Assembly: GCF_016745395.1 (NCBI RefSeq) | Contig: NZ_JAERVJ010000002.1 | Span: 62,001 to 126,000 of the forward strand | Source: Methylocystis sp. Sn-Cys | GTDB taxonomy: Bacteria; Pseudomonadota; Alphaproteobacteria; Rhizobiales; Beijerinckiaceae | Length of the DNA stretch: 64,000 bases | Direction: 5' to 3' | In this document: positions 38,336-45,463 of the stretch, piece after piece | Numbering within the stretch: position 1 is the stretch's first letter | Layout: each line of letters starts with the position of its first letter | Notes under the pieces: model-generated | Databases searched by the model: none | What the model was told of the DNA's origin: nothing | The model's input: the letters and a program-made list of their open reading frames with translations, nothing else | Translations under genes and position numbers: made by a program

Positions 38336-39394
38336 ATGAGCAAGTCGAAAATCAACGTCGGCAATTTCTTCGAGGACTTCAAAATCGGCCAGGTGCTGCG
38401 CCACGCCGCGCCGCGCACTGTCACAGTCGGCGAGGTCGCGCTTTATACGGCGCTCTATCTGCCGCGTTTTGCCGTGCAGTCTTCCAAGGCCTTCGCCCAG
38501 GCGATCGGCTATCAGGAAGCGCCGATCGACGACATGCTGGTGTTTCATCTGGTGCTCGGCAAGACGGTGCCCGACGTTTCGCTCAACGCGCTCGCCAATC
38601 TCGGCTACGCCGATTTCAAATTCCTCGCGCCGGTCTATCCGGGCGACACGCTCGACGCGACCTCCGAGGTCATCGGCCTCAAGGAGAACTCCAACAAGGA
38701 GACCGGCGTCGTCTATGTGCGCACGACAGGCAAGAATCAGCGTGGCGAAACGGTGCTCTCCTACGCACGCTGGGTGATGGTGAAGAAGCGCGACAAGGAC
38801 GCGCCCGTTGGCCCGACCGTCGTGCCGGACCTCCCCAAGGCCGTTACGCCGTCCGAGCTCGGCAAGGCCGTCCCGTCGCTCAATGTCGCGGCTTATGACA
38901 AGGCGCTCGCCGGCTCGCCCTTCTTCTGGGGCGACTATGAGGTGGGCGAGAAGATCGACCATATCGACGGCATGACCGTCGAGGAGGCCGAGCATATGCT
39001 CGCGACGCGCCTCTACCAGAACAACTCCAAGGTTCACTTCAACCAGTATTACGAATCGCAGGGCCGCTTCGGAAAGCGCATCATCTATGGCGGCCATGTG
39101 ATCTCCATGGCGCGCGCGCTGTCCTTCAACGGGCTGGAGAATGTCTTCCACGTCTCGGCGGTGAATGGCGGCAAGCACGTCAATCCGCTCTTCGCCGGCG
39201 GCACCATCTTCGCCTGGAGCGAGGTGCTGGATAAGGCGGAGATCCCCGGCCGCAGCGACATTGGCGCGCTGCGCCTGCGCCTCGTCGCGACCAAGGACAA
39301 GCCCTGCGCCGAGTTCCCGCTGAACGCCGCCGACGGCAAGCCGGATCCGGCGGTGCTGCTCGACCTCGATTACTGGGCCGTGCTGCCGCGGTAA
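38336..39394 (+). CDS. mch: Mesaconyl-CoA hydratase (MaoC-type double hot-dog), ethylmalonyl-CoA pathway
   Basis: 352 residues. Two MaoC-like hot-dog domains. The sequence follows bacterial mesaconyl-CoA hydratases closely: GNFFEDFKIGQ, HAAPRTVTVGE, FGKTVPDVSLNALANLGYA-type (here LGKTV), VIGLKENSN, NQRGETVLSYARWVMV, DHIDGMTVEEAEHM, YGGHVISMARALSFNGL and LDLDYWAVLP. The enzyme interconverts mesaconyl-CoA and methylmalyl-CoA in glyoxylate regeneration of serine-cycle methylotrophs and acetate assimilators. No other pathway genes are nearby. The start at 38336 is 4 bp after the DUF167 stop, which suggests co-transcription. Confidence 0.85.
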   Translation: MSKSKINVGNFFEDFKIGQVLRHAAPRTVTVGEVALYTALYLPRFAVQSSKAFAQAIGYQEAPIDDMLVFHLVLGKTVPDVSLNALANLGYADFKFLAPVYPGDTLDATSEVIGLKENSNKETGVVYVRTTGKNQRGETVLSYARWVMVKKRDKDAPVGPTVVPDLPKAVTPSELGKAVPSLNVAAYDKALAGSPFFWGDYEVGEKIDHIDGMTVEEAEHMLATRLYQNNSKVHFNQYYESQGRFGKRIIYGGHVISMARALSFNGLENVFHVSAVNGGKHVNPLFAGGTIFAWSEVLDKAEIPGRSDIGALRLRLVATKDKPCAEFPLNAADGKPDPAVLLDLDYWAVLPR

Positions 39395-39411
39395 GCCGTT
39401 GCGGGCCTAAC

Positions 39412-39492
39412 CGTCATTGCGAGAAGCGAAGCGACGAAGCAATCCAGAGCCCAATCGCGGCCCTGGATTGCTTCGCTGCGCTCGCAATGACG
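39412..39492. repeat. Family A palindromic repeat, copy 5
   Basis: CGTCATTGCGAGAAGCGAAG...CGCTCGCAATGACG immediately after the mesaconyl-CoA hydratase gene; it may also act as its terminator. Confidence 0.9.
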
Positions 39493-39562
39493 AGTTGCAA
39501 GATCGCTTCGTCTTCCCAACCCCGCCAAGCTAGGAACAACGCCCGAGCCCGTCTGTTGTAGG

Positions 39563-39588
39563 GGCACGTGACACTAGTCTCACGTGCC
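39563..39588. promoter_or_regulatory. Palindrome upstream of the PRC-barrel gene
   Basis: GGCACGTGA-N8-TCACGTGCC, perfect 9-bp arms, about 87 bp before the gene start. It is a candidate operator or a leader hairpin; no T-run follows. Confidence 0.4.
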
Positions 39589-39674
39589 TAGAGCCTCGAA
39601 GAGCGTGAAGTCATGAAACGGGTGCGCGACATCGCACGCTCGCGGCTCGCGCTTGCGACGACGGAGTAACAGAC

Positions 39675-40154
39675 ATGTTGAAAGCGATTATGTTCGCGGC
39701 TGCGCTGGCGACGGCGGGGGCCGGCGCCGTCTATGCACAGGCGACGGGCGGCACGACCATGGGGCCGGGCGCCGGATCGAGCACGCGCGGACCGAACGCG
39801 ACCATGGGGACGACAGGCGCCCCGGCGCAATTGATGACGACGCTGCCGCAGCACGCCTCGGCGGTCTCCAATTGGTACGATCAGAACGTCTATGACCAGC
39901 AGGATAACAAGCTCGGCGAGATCAAGGACATGCTCCTCGATCGCGAGGGCAAGGTGCAGGCGGTGATCGTGTCGGTCGGCGGCTTCCTCGGCATGGGCGA
40001 GAAGGATGTCGCCGTTTCGTTCGACGCCGTGACGCCGACGCAGCGCGAGAACAAGTTCTGGCTCGCAATGAACGTCAACAAGGATCAGCTCCGCTCGGCC
40101 CCGGGCTTCCGCTACGATCGGTCGAAACAGACGTGGACGGTCGCGGAGCGCTGA
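39675..40154 (+). CDS. Secreted PRC-barrel protein
   Basis: 159 residues: signal peptide (to YAQA, about 22), a Gly/Thr-rich linker and a PRC-barrel domain (SNWYDQNVYDQQDNKLGEIKD, then VQAVIVSVGGFLGMGEKDVAV). PRC-barrels in exported proteins of Hyphomicrobiales are often stress-induced; the ligand is unknown. GGAG precedes the ATG and a clear terminator follows. Confidence 0.85.
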   Translation: MLKAIMFAAALATAGAGAVYAQATGGTTMGPGAGSSTRGPNATMGTTGAPAQLMTTLPQHASAVSNWYDQNVYDQQDNKLGEIKDMLLDREGKVQAVIVSVGGFLGMGEKDVAVSFDAVTPTQRENKFWLAMNVNKDQLRSAPGFRYDRSKQTWTVAER

Positions 40155-40181
40155 CGGCGAAAGACGCTTCGATATGATATT

Positions 40182-40209
40182 GGGCCTCGCTCTTTGGCGG
40201 GGCCTTTTT
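40182..40209 (+). terminator. Rho-independent terminator of the PRC-barrel gene
   Basis: GGCCTCGC-TCTTTG-GCGGGGCC stem followed by TTTTT. It overlaps the stop of the convergent DUF2442 gene by 2 bp. Confidence 0.75.
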
Positions 40210-40453
40210 ACGTCGGCAGTCCGAGGAGGGCGTTGACGGAGACATCCTCATCGATGTCTGGCCAATGTATGCCTTCCCCCTTGCCGATCGGACGCCAGTT
40301 TCTCCGTTGCTCCGCCGAAGCATCGCGCAGGCGAGGAAGCCACTCTAGCGGGGTCGCCAGCTCGCGGCCGTCTGCAAGGAAAAGGCGCAGGGAGTGCTCG
40401 TCGAACTCCAAGCCGACAACCGAAGCATCACGTTTGACTGCGGAAATGGGCAT
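40208..40453 (-). CDS. DUF2442 protein (probable antitoxin-like partner)
   Basis: 81 residues: FDEHSLRLFLADGRELATPLEWLPRL is the DUF2442 core, with a WRPIGKGEGIHWPDIDEDVSV end. DUF2442 genes are commonly paired with DUF4160 genes in an arrangement resembling toxin-antitoxin modules. The start (ATG 40453) overlaps the DUF4160 gene by 26 bp. Confidence 0.85.
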   Translation of the reverse strand: MPISAVKRDASVVGLEFDEHSLRLFLADGRELATPLEWLPRLRDASAEQRRNWRPIGKGEGIHWPDIDEDVSVNALLGLPT

Positions 40454-40670
40454 CCCAGGCCTCCTGGAAGCGCGCACGATTTTCGATCACGAGCGCCCGC
40501 AGCTTTGTCAGCTCCTGAGCGCGAAACCCCTGCGATCGAGCCAATTCCACTGGCGACAGCCAGTATTTCGCGGTGCTCGTGCCGCACTCGATATGGATAT
40601 GAGGCGGCTCGCCCGTTTCCAGACTGTAGAAGAAAAACCGATAGGGACCAACCCTGAGAACGGTCGGCAT
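40428..40670 (-). CDS. DUF4160 protein (putative toxin-like partner)
   Basis: 80 residues: MPTVLRVGPYRFFFYSLETG then EPPHIHIE (the DUF4160 signature with the PHIH motif) and YWLSPVELA. It starts 8 bp after the dnaB stop, so the pair is transcribed behind dnaB. The activity of the family is unproven. Confidence 0.85.
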   Translation of the reverse strand: MPTVLRVGPYRFFFYSLETGEPPHIHIECGTSTAKYWLSPVELARSQGFRAQELTKLRALVIENRARFQEAWDAHFRSQT

Positions 40671-40678
40671 CGTCAGCC

Positions 40679-42184
40679 TCACATCGGCGCCGGCAGCTTG
40701 TCCTCGTCCGCGAGATTCGAGAAGCGGGTCACCTCGGCCTCGAAGGCCAGCGCCACCGTGCCCGTGGGGCCGTGGCGCTGCTTGCCGATGATCGCCTCGG
40801 CGCGGCCATAGGCGCGCTCCATCTCGGCCTGCCATTGGATATGCTCTTCGGTGCCTTCGCGCGGTTCGCGGTTCTTCAGATAATATTCCTCGCGATAGAC
40901 GAAGAGCACGACGTCGGCGTCCTGCTCGATCGAGCCGGATTCGCGAAGGTCGGAGAGTTGCGGGCGCTTGTCGTCGCGCGCTTCGACCTGACGCGAGAGC
41001 TGGGAGAGCGCGATCACCGGCGCGTTCAGTTCCTTGGCGAGCGCCTTCAGGCCCGTGGTGATTTCGGTGAGTTCCTGCACGCGATTGTCGCCGCGCGATT
41101 TCGAGCCGGAGAGGAGCTGCAAATAGTCGACGACGAGGAGATCCAGTCCCTTTTGGCGTTTCAGCCGCCGGGCGCGGGCGACAAGCTGCGCGATGGAAAT
41201 GCCGCCGCTCTGGTCGATGTAAAAGGGAATGCTTTGCATCTCGCGCGAGGCGTCGACGATGCGGCGGAAGTCTTCTTCGTTGAGATCGCCGCGGCGGATT
41301 TTGTAGCTCGCGACGCCGGATTGCTCGGCGATGACGCGGGTGGCCAATTGCTCGGCCGACATTTCGAGCGAGAAAAAGCCGACGATCCCGCCGTTGATGG
41401 TCTTGTGCGAACCGTCCGGTTCGGTCTCATATTGATAGGCTTTGGCGATATTGAAAGCGATGTTGGTCGCCAGCGCCGTCTTGCCCATGCCGGGGCGGCC
41501 GGCGACGATGATGAGGTCGGACTTCTGCAGGCCGCCCATTTTCTCGTCGAGATCGGCAAGCCCTGTGGAAACGCCCGAGAGGTGGCCGTCGCGCATATAG
41601 GCGCTCGACGCCATGTCGATGGCGATGGTGAGCGCGTCGGCGAAGCGCTGGAAGCCGCCTTCGTAGCGTCCCGTCTCGGCAATCGAATAAAGCTTGCGCT
41701 CGGCCTCTTCGATCTGGGCGCGCGGGCTCGCGTCGACGGGCGAGTCGAAGGCGGTGTTGACGATGCTTTCGCCGATGCTGATGAGGTCGCGCCGCGTCGC
41801 GAGGTCGTGGACGATGCGGCCGTAATCCTCGGCGTTGATGATTGTCGTCGCTTCCGCCGCGAGGCGCGCGAGATAGGCCTGTATGGTGACGCCGGCCGGC
41901 AGCTCGATGTCGGCGAGAAAGGTCTTCAGGGTGACGACGGTCGCGAGCTTGCCGGAGCGGATGAGCTGGCCCGTCGTCTCATAGATGCGGCGGTGCAGCT
42001 CCTCGGAGAAATGCTCGGGCTTGAGAAAATCCGAGACGCGGTCGAAGGCGTCGTTGTTGACGAGAATCGCGCCGAGCAGCGCCTGTTCGGCCTCGATATT
42101 GTGGGGCGGCGTGCGATAGGCGGGCGTCTCGGGCTGCGCGACCTGAAAGGCGCGGCGGCCCGCCAATTGTTCGATCGGCGGCAT
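40679..42184 (-). CDS. dnaB: Replicative DNA helicase DnaB
   Basis: 501 residues from the ATG at 42184 (MPPIEQLAG). N-terminal domain with PHNIEAEQALLGAILVN, RecA-like domain with Walker A GRPGMGKTAL, FSLEMSAEQL, VVDYLQLL and the LSRQVEARDDKRPQLSDLRESGSIEQDAD block (described, not quoted in full). Unwinds DNA at the fork. An upstream ATG at 42229 would add 15 residues without family support. rplI lies upstream. Confidence 0.95.
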   Translation of the reverse strand: MPPIEQLAGRRAFQVAQPETPAYRTPPHNIEAEQALLGAILVNNDAFDRVSDFLKPEHFSEELHRRIYETTGQLIRSGKLATVVTLKTFLADIELPAGVTIQAYLARLAAEATTIINAEDYGRIVHDLATRRDLISIGESIVNTAFDSPVDASPRAQIEEAERKLYSIAETGRYEGGFQRFADALTIAIDMASSAYMRDGHLSGVSTGLADLDEKMGGLQKSDLIIVAGRPGMGKTALATNIAFNIAKAYQYETEPDGSHKTINGGIVGFFSLEMSAEQLATRVIAEQSGVASYKIRRGDLNEEDFRRIVDASREMQSIPFYIDQSGGISIAQLVARARRLKRQKGLDLLVVDYLQLLSGSKSRGDNRVQELTEITTGLKALAKELNAPVIALSQLSRQVEARDDKRPQLSDLRESGSIEQDADVVLFVYREEYYLKNREPREGTEEHIQWQAEMERAYGRAEAIIGKQRHGPTGTVALAFEAEVTRFSNLADEDKLPAPM

Positions 42185-42407
42185 AGAAGCTCGTTTATTG
42201 CGAATGAAATTCCGGGGGCTTTCAAACACGCGACGCGGAAGCCGGCCGGTTCGAGTGTGACCTTCGCATGAACGAGGTAAGGGCGCCAGCCTTGACTCTT
42301 AAGCGAAGGTTTAGCGGCGCCAGTTGCGAGTCTTTTCCACAGAGCAGAAAAGAATCAGGCTGCGGGGAAGCGCTAGGGCTTGCAGCCCGCGCGAATCACT
42401 TCGCGAT

Positions 42408-42488
42408 CGTCACTGCGAGGAGCGCAGCGACGAAGCAATCCAGCACACCGGTGCGGCTCTGGGTTGCATCGCTTCGCTCGCAATGACG
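42408..42488. repeat. Family A palindromic repeat, copy 6
   Basis: CGTCACTGCGAGGAGCGCAG...CTCGCAATGACG, with CAATCCAGCAC / TCTGGGTTGC inner arms, slightly diverged. Confidence 0.85.
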
Positions 42489-42514
42489 GGTTCGGGCTGG
42501 AAGGCGGGGCAACG

Positions 42515-42546
42515 AAAAAAGCCCGGCGGTCTTGCGAGCGCCGGGC
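42515..42546 (-). terminator. Rho-independent terminator of rplI
   Basis: Minus strand: GCCCGGCG, loop, CGCCGGGC, then TTTTTT, 27 bp after the rplI stop. Confidence 0.8.
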
Positions 42547-42572
42547 CAAACGACAAAAACGGGAAGAGCTTC

Positions 42573-43136
42573 TTACAGCTCCACGTCGCCGGCTTCCGCC
42601 AGCGCCGCGCCGATCTCGAGGCCGAGATCGTCCATAGAGGTCTCTTCGCGCGCCGTGGCCGATTCACCGCGCGCCTGGCGCTCGGCTTCTTCTTCCGAAC
42701 GGGCGACGTTGAGCGTGATCTTGACGTCGACTTCCGGGTGCAGATGCACCGGCACGCTGTGCAGGCCCAGCGCCTTGATCGGATGGGTCAGCACGATCTG
42801 GTTGCGGTTGAGCGAGAAGCCGCCGGCCGTCGCGGCCTCGGCGACGTCGCGCGTGGCGACCGAGCCATAGAGATGGCCGCTCTCGCCCGCCTGGCGGATG
42901 ATCACGAAGGTCTGGCCGTCGAGCTTCTCGGCGACGGCCTCGGCTTCCTTCTTGGCCTCGAGATTGCGGGCCTCGATCTGAGCGCGCTGGGTCTCGAAAT
43001 GGCCCTTATTGCCTTCCGTGGCGCGCAGCGCCTTGCCGCGCGCAAGGAGGAAATTGCGCGCGTAGCCGTCGCGCACGCGCACCGTGTCGCCCATCTGGCC
43101 GAGCTTGGCCACGCGTTCGAGCAGAATGACTTCCAT
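42573..43136 (-). CDS. rplI: 50S ribosomal protein bL9
   Basis: 187 residues: [21 protein letters not shown] and [17 protein letters not shown] form the N-terminal domain, with a long connecting helix and a C-terminal domain extended by an acidic tail, as in other alphaproteobacterial bL9. The DUF2232 gene lies 50 bp upstream. Confidence 0.95.
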   Translation of the reverse strand: MEVILLERVAKLGQMGDTVRVRDGYARNFLLARGKALRATEGNKGHFETQRAQIEARNLEAKKEAEAVAEKLDGQTFVIIRQAGESGHLYGSVATRDVAEAATAGGFSLNRNQIVLTHPIKALGLHSVPVHLHPEVDVKITLNVARSEEEAERQARGESATAREETSMDDLGLEIGAALAEAGDVEL

Positions 43137-43186
43137 TTTCTTCTTCTCCGAGAGTTGGCGCCTTTGTCAGGAAAATCCGGCTTCTG

Positions 43187-44173
43187 TCAATCGCTTTTCG
43201 CCGGATTTTGGGGCGCCGCGGCCGTCTTGCGGTCGCGATAGTTGAAGATTGTGTCGGCGCCGCCGAGCACTGTGAGCGGCACGATCGGCCATCCGAGGAA
43301 GCCGAGCATGAAATAGAGAATCGCGAGGACCAATGCGCTGGACTTGGAGCCGCGCACTAAAATGTGAACGACAGCAAGGCCCTGCAGCATCAGCAGCATG
43401 CCCATGGTGGCGGCCAGAACCAGGCCGATCGCCCCCGACGGGCCAGGGAAAAACGTCAGAGCGAGGCCGGTCAGGAACAGCCCGCCCACGCTACGCGGAA
43501 GGCGGAACTCCATGGCGATGTCGGGCCAGGGACGCGTCAGAAGGCCGGAGGCGCGGGCGATTGCCGCTCCGAGCCAGATGTTGGCGACATGCACGAAGAG
43601 CCCGTAACCCGCCAGAAAGGCCGGCACGGCGAGGGCGACCTGGCCTGAAAGCTCGGTCGGGTTCAAGGATTCGGGCAGTTGGTGGTCGCGCCGCATATTG
43701 TCGAGCAATATGAAGGCGCGGGCGCGGATCGGGTTCAGCGCCTCGTCGAGCGAGCCATTGCTGACGGAGGCGACGACGAGCCACAGGATGACGGCGAAGG
43801 CGATCGCGCCGCCGGCGGCGAGACAGGCCCAGCTCGAAAAATTCGCCCGGATCAGATCGCGGCCGCTGCGCGGCGCGCCCGACGCCGCATAGGCGGCGAG
43901 CCAGGCCGGGCCGGCGACCAGCAAGCCATAGCCCATGCCCACGACAGGGTGGGGATAGATCGAGAGGATCAGCGTCGCGAGAATCGCAGAGGTCGCGCCG
44001 TGGACGATTCCAAAGCCGAAGGCCACGATGAGGATTGGCAGCGGCGCGAGATGGGCGAAGATCAGCCCGCCGACGCCGCCGCGCGTGACGACGAGCGCGA
44101 TCGTCGCGGCGGCGAGGCCAGCGAGGATCGAAACGCCGATATTCTGCAGCGAAAACACGCTCTTGTCTGGCAC
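43187..44173 (-). CDS. DUF2232 multi-pass membrane protein
   Basis: 328 residues from a GTG at 44173, with GGAAG upstream; about eight hydrophobic segments, including LIFAHLAPLPILIVAFGFG, the recognisable N-terminal part of DUF2232 (YybS-like) proteins. Commonly placed between rpsR and rplI in Hyphomicrobiales, where it may relate to S component-type membrane proteins. The longer frame back to 44425 has a proline/arginine-rich translation and is not coding. Confidence 0.8.
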   Translation of the reverse strand: MPDKSVFSLQNIGVSILAGLAAATIALVVTRGGVGGLIFAHLAPLPILIVAFGFGIVHGATSAILATLILSIYPHPVVGMGYGLLVAGPAWLAAYAASGAPRSGRDLIRANFSSWACLAAGGAIAFAVILWLVVASVSNGSLDEALNPIRARAFILLDNMRRDHQLPESLNPTELSGQVALAVPAFLAGYGLFVHVANIWLGAAIARASGLLTRPWPDIAMEFRLPRSVGGLFLTGLALTFFPGPSGAIGLVLAATMGMLLMLQGLAVVHILVRGSKSSALVLAILYFMLGFLGWPIVPLTVLGGADTIFNYRDRKTAAAPQNPAKSD

Positions 44174-44423
44174 GGGCGTCAGCTTCCGGGTCGAAGTCCG
44201 CGGCCCGCCCGCGGGATACGGCGCGGTCAAGCCAAAAAGCGCCGATACGGCCTCTCGGCCGGCGGCGCATCGCGTGCTTTTAGTCCGGCGCGGGCGGAAG
44301 GGCAAGGGCGAGCGTCGCGGCAGCCTTTTAGAAAAATTCAAAACTGGAAACGAACAACGGCTCAGCCCAGACGTTTGAATCACATGGGCCGCGATAGGCG
44401 GCGGCCTTGCAGGAGGAAGGCTC

Positions 44424-44825
44424 ATGATGCTGCCTCAGACGGTCGCCCTTGCCGCGCTCGCCTTGGCTGCAACGCAGGTTTCAGCTCTGGCTCACGCTTA
44501 TCTGATCGACTCGGTTCCGGCGAAGAAGCAGGAGGTGATGCATCCGTTGTCACGGATCAAGCTGGCCTTCTCGGCTACGGCCGATGCGCATTTCTCGGTC
44601 GTGAAGCTCACCGACGACAAGGGCGCCGTGATCGCCGAGACGACGCAGCAAACAGCCTCGCGAGAGATGACCCTTCCAGCGCCGGCGCTGAAGCCGGGGC
44701 CCTATCAAATTCGTTACCGGGTGCTATCGACCGACGGCGATATTGTGGAAGGAAAGGTAGATTTCGTGGTGCGCGCCGCGGCGGACCCGGCGCGGGATTT
44801 CCAGGATGAGCGGCCGCAAAGTTGA
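44424..44825 (+). CDS. copC: CopC-domain periplasmic copper protein with altered Cu(II) site
   Basis: 133 residues. The signal peptide ends ALA/HAYL, so the mature protein starts with the histidine used as the N-terminal copper ligand (H24 in the precursor). The CopC beta-barrel is recognisable (AHAYLIDSVPA, LPAPALKPGPYQIRYRVLSTDG). The usual D-G-H pair of Cu(II) ligands appears as D104-G105-D106, so one histidine ligand is replaced by aspartate. AGGAGGAAGG precedes the ATG. No copD or pmo gene is adjacent. Confidence 0.85.
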   Translation: MMLPQTVALAALALAATQVSALAHAYLIDSVPAKKQEVMHPLSRIKLAFSATADAHFSVVKLTDDKGAVIAETTQQTASREMTLPAPALKPGPYQIRYRVLSTDGDIVEGKVDFVVRAAADPARDFQDERPQS

Positions 44826-44893
44826 GGCGGCTGGCCGGCTCCTCGCCGCGCGCCCTGTCCTATGATAGGTTACGCGCGAGGAGCCGTCGCTCA

Positions 44894-45460
44894 ATGCCGT
44901 CGACCATCACCAAAGCCGCCGAGGGATATTACCGCCGCGCCTTCACGGTCGACGAGATTATCGCCATGCAGGACGCCGGCATCATTTCCGAAGATGAGAA
45001 TTTCGAGCTGATCGAGGGGGAAATTGTCCCCATGGGGCCGAAGTATTCTGCGCATGAGCGCATCAAGTCCAAAGTTGCAATGGCGCTTGTGCGCGCTTGC
45101 CCGCCTGAATTGATCGTCGGTTTCGAAACCTCGATCTTTCTTTCGTCGGATACGTTTGTCGAGCCCGATATCTCGGTTTACCCCGAGCGTCTGAGGTCAC
45201 AAGAAGTCCGCGGCCCCGATGTTTCGCTCGCGATCGAAGTCGCCGCCTCCAGCCTCGCTTATGATCTCAACCTGAAGGCCAAGCTCTATGCCAGGCATGG
45301 CGTGCGCGAATATTGGGTCGTCGACGCCAATGAGCGCGTGGCCTTCGTCCATCTTGGCCCGAGCGAAACGGGCTGGGGCAGCGTGACGCGGAAGGGGCCG
45401 GAAGAGGTTCTCCGCAGCGCCGCCGTTCCGGATTTCAAATTCCGGCTCGTCGACGCCTGA
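44894..45460 (+). CDS. Uma2-family (DUF820) putative endonuclease
   Basis: 188 residues: FTVDEIIAMQDAGIISEDENFELIEGEI, then the PD-(D/E)XK-like core EPDISVYPE...LAIEVAASSLAYDL.LKAKLYA..GVREYWVVDA (in parts). The fold is that of restriction-like nucleases, but no biological substrate is known for the family. The start MPSTITKA at 44894 is preferred over an upstream frame opening at 44822. Confidence 0.8.
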   Translation: MPSTITKAAEGYYRRAFTVDEIIAMQDAGIISEDENFELIEGEIVPMGPKYSAHERIKSKVAMALVRACPPELIVGFETSIFLSSDTFVEPDISVYPERLRSQEVRGPDVSLAIEVAASSLAYDLNLKAKLYARHGVREYWVVDANERVAFVHLGPSETGWGSVTRKGPEEVLRSAAVPDFKFRLVDA

Positions 45461-45463
45461 GGC

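Larger units (their letters stand above)
42185..42572. other. Intergenic region between rplI and dnaB (388 bp)
   Basis: Contains the rplI terminator (42515-42546) and a family A repeat (42408-42488). The remainder (42185-42407) probably holds the dnaB promoter. The terminator implies dnaB has its own transcript. Confidence 0.6.

Noticed and set aside
43187-44425. A longer N-terminus for the DUF2232 protein back to 44425
   Set aside because: The extra 84 residues are Pro/Arg/Ser-rich and overlap the divergent copC start; the GTG at 44173 fits the family.
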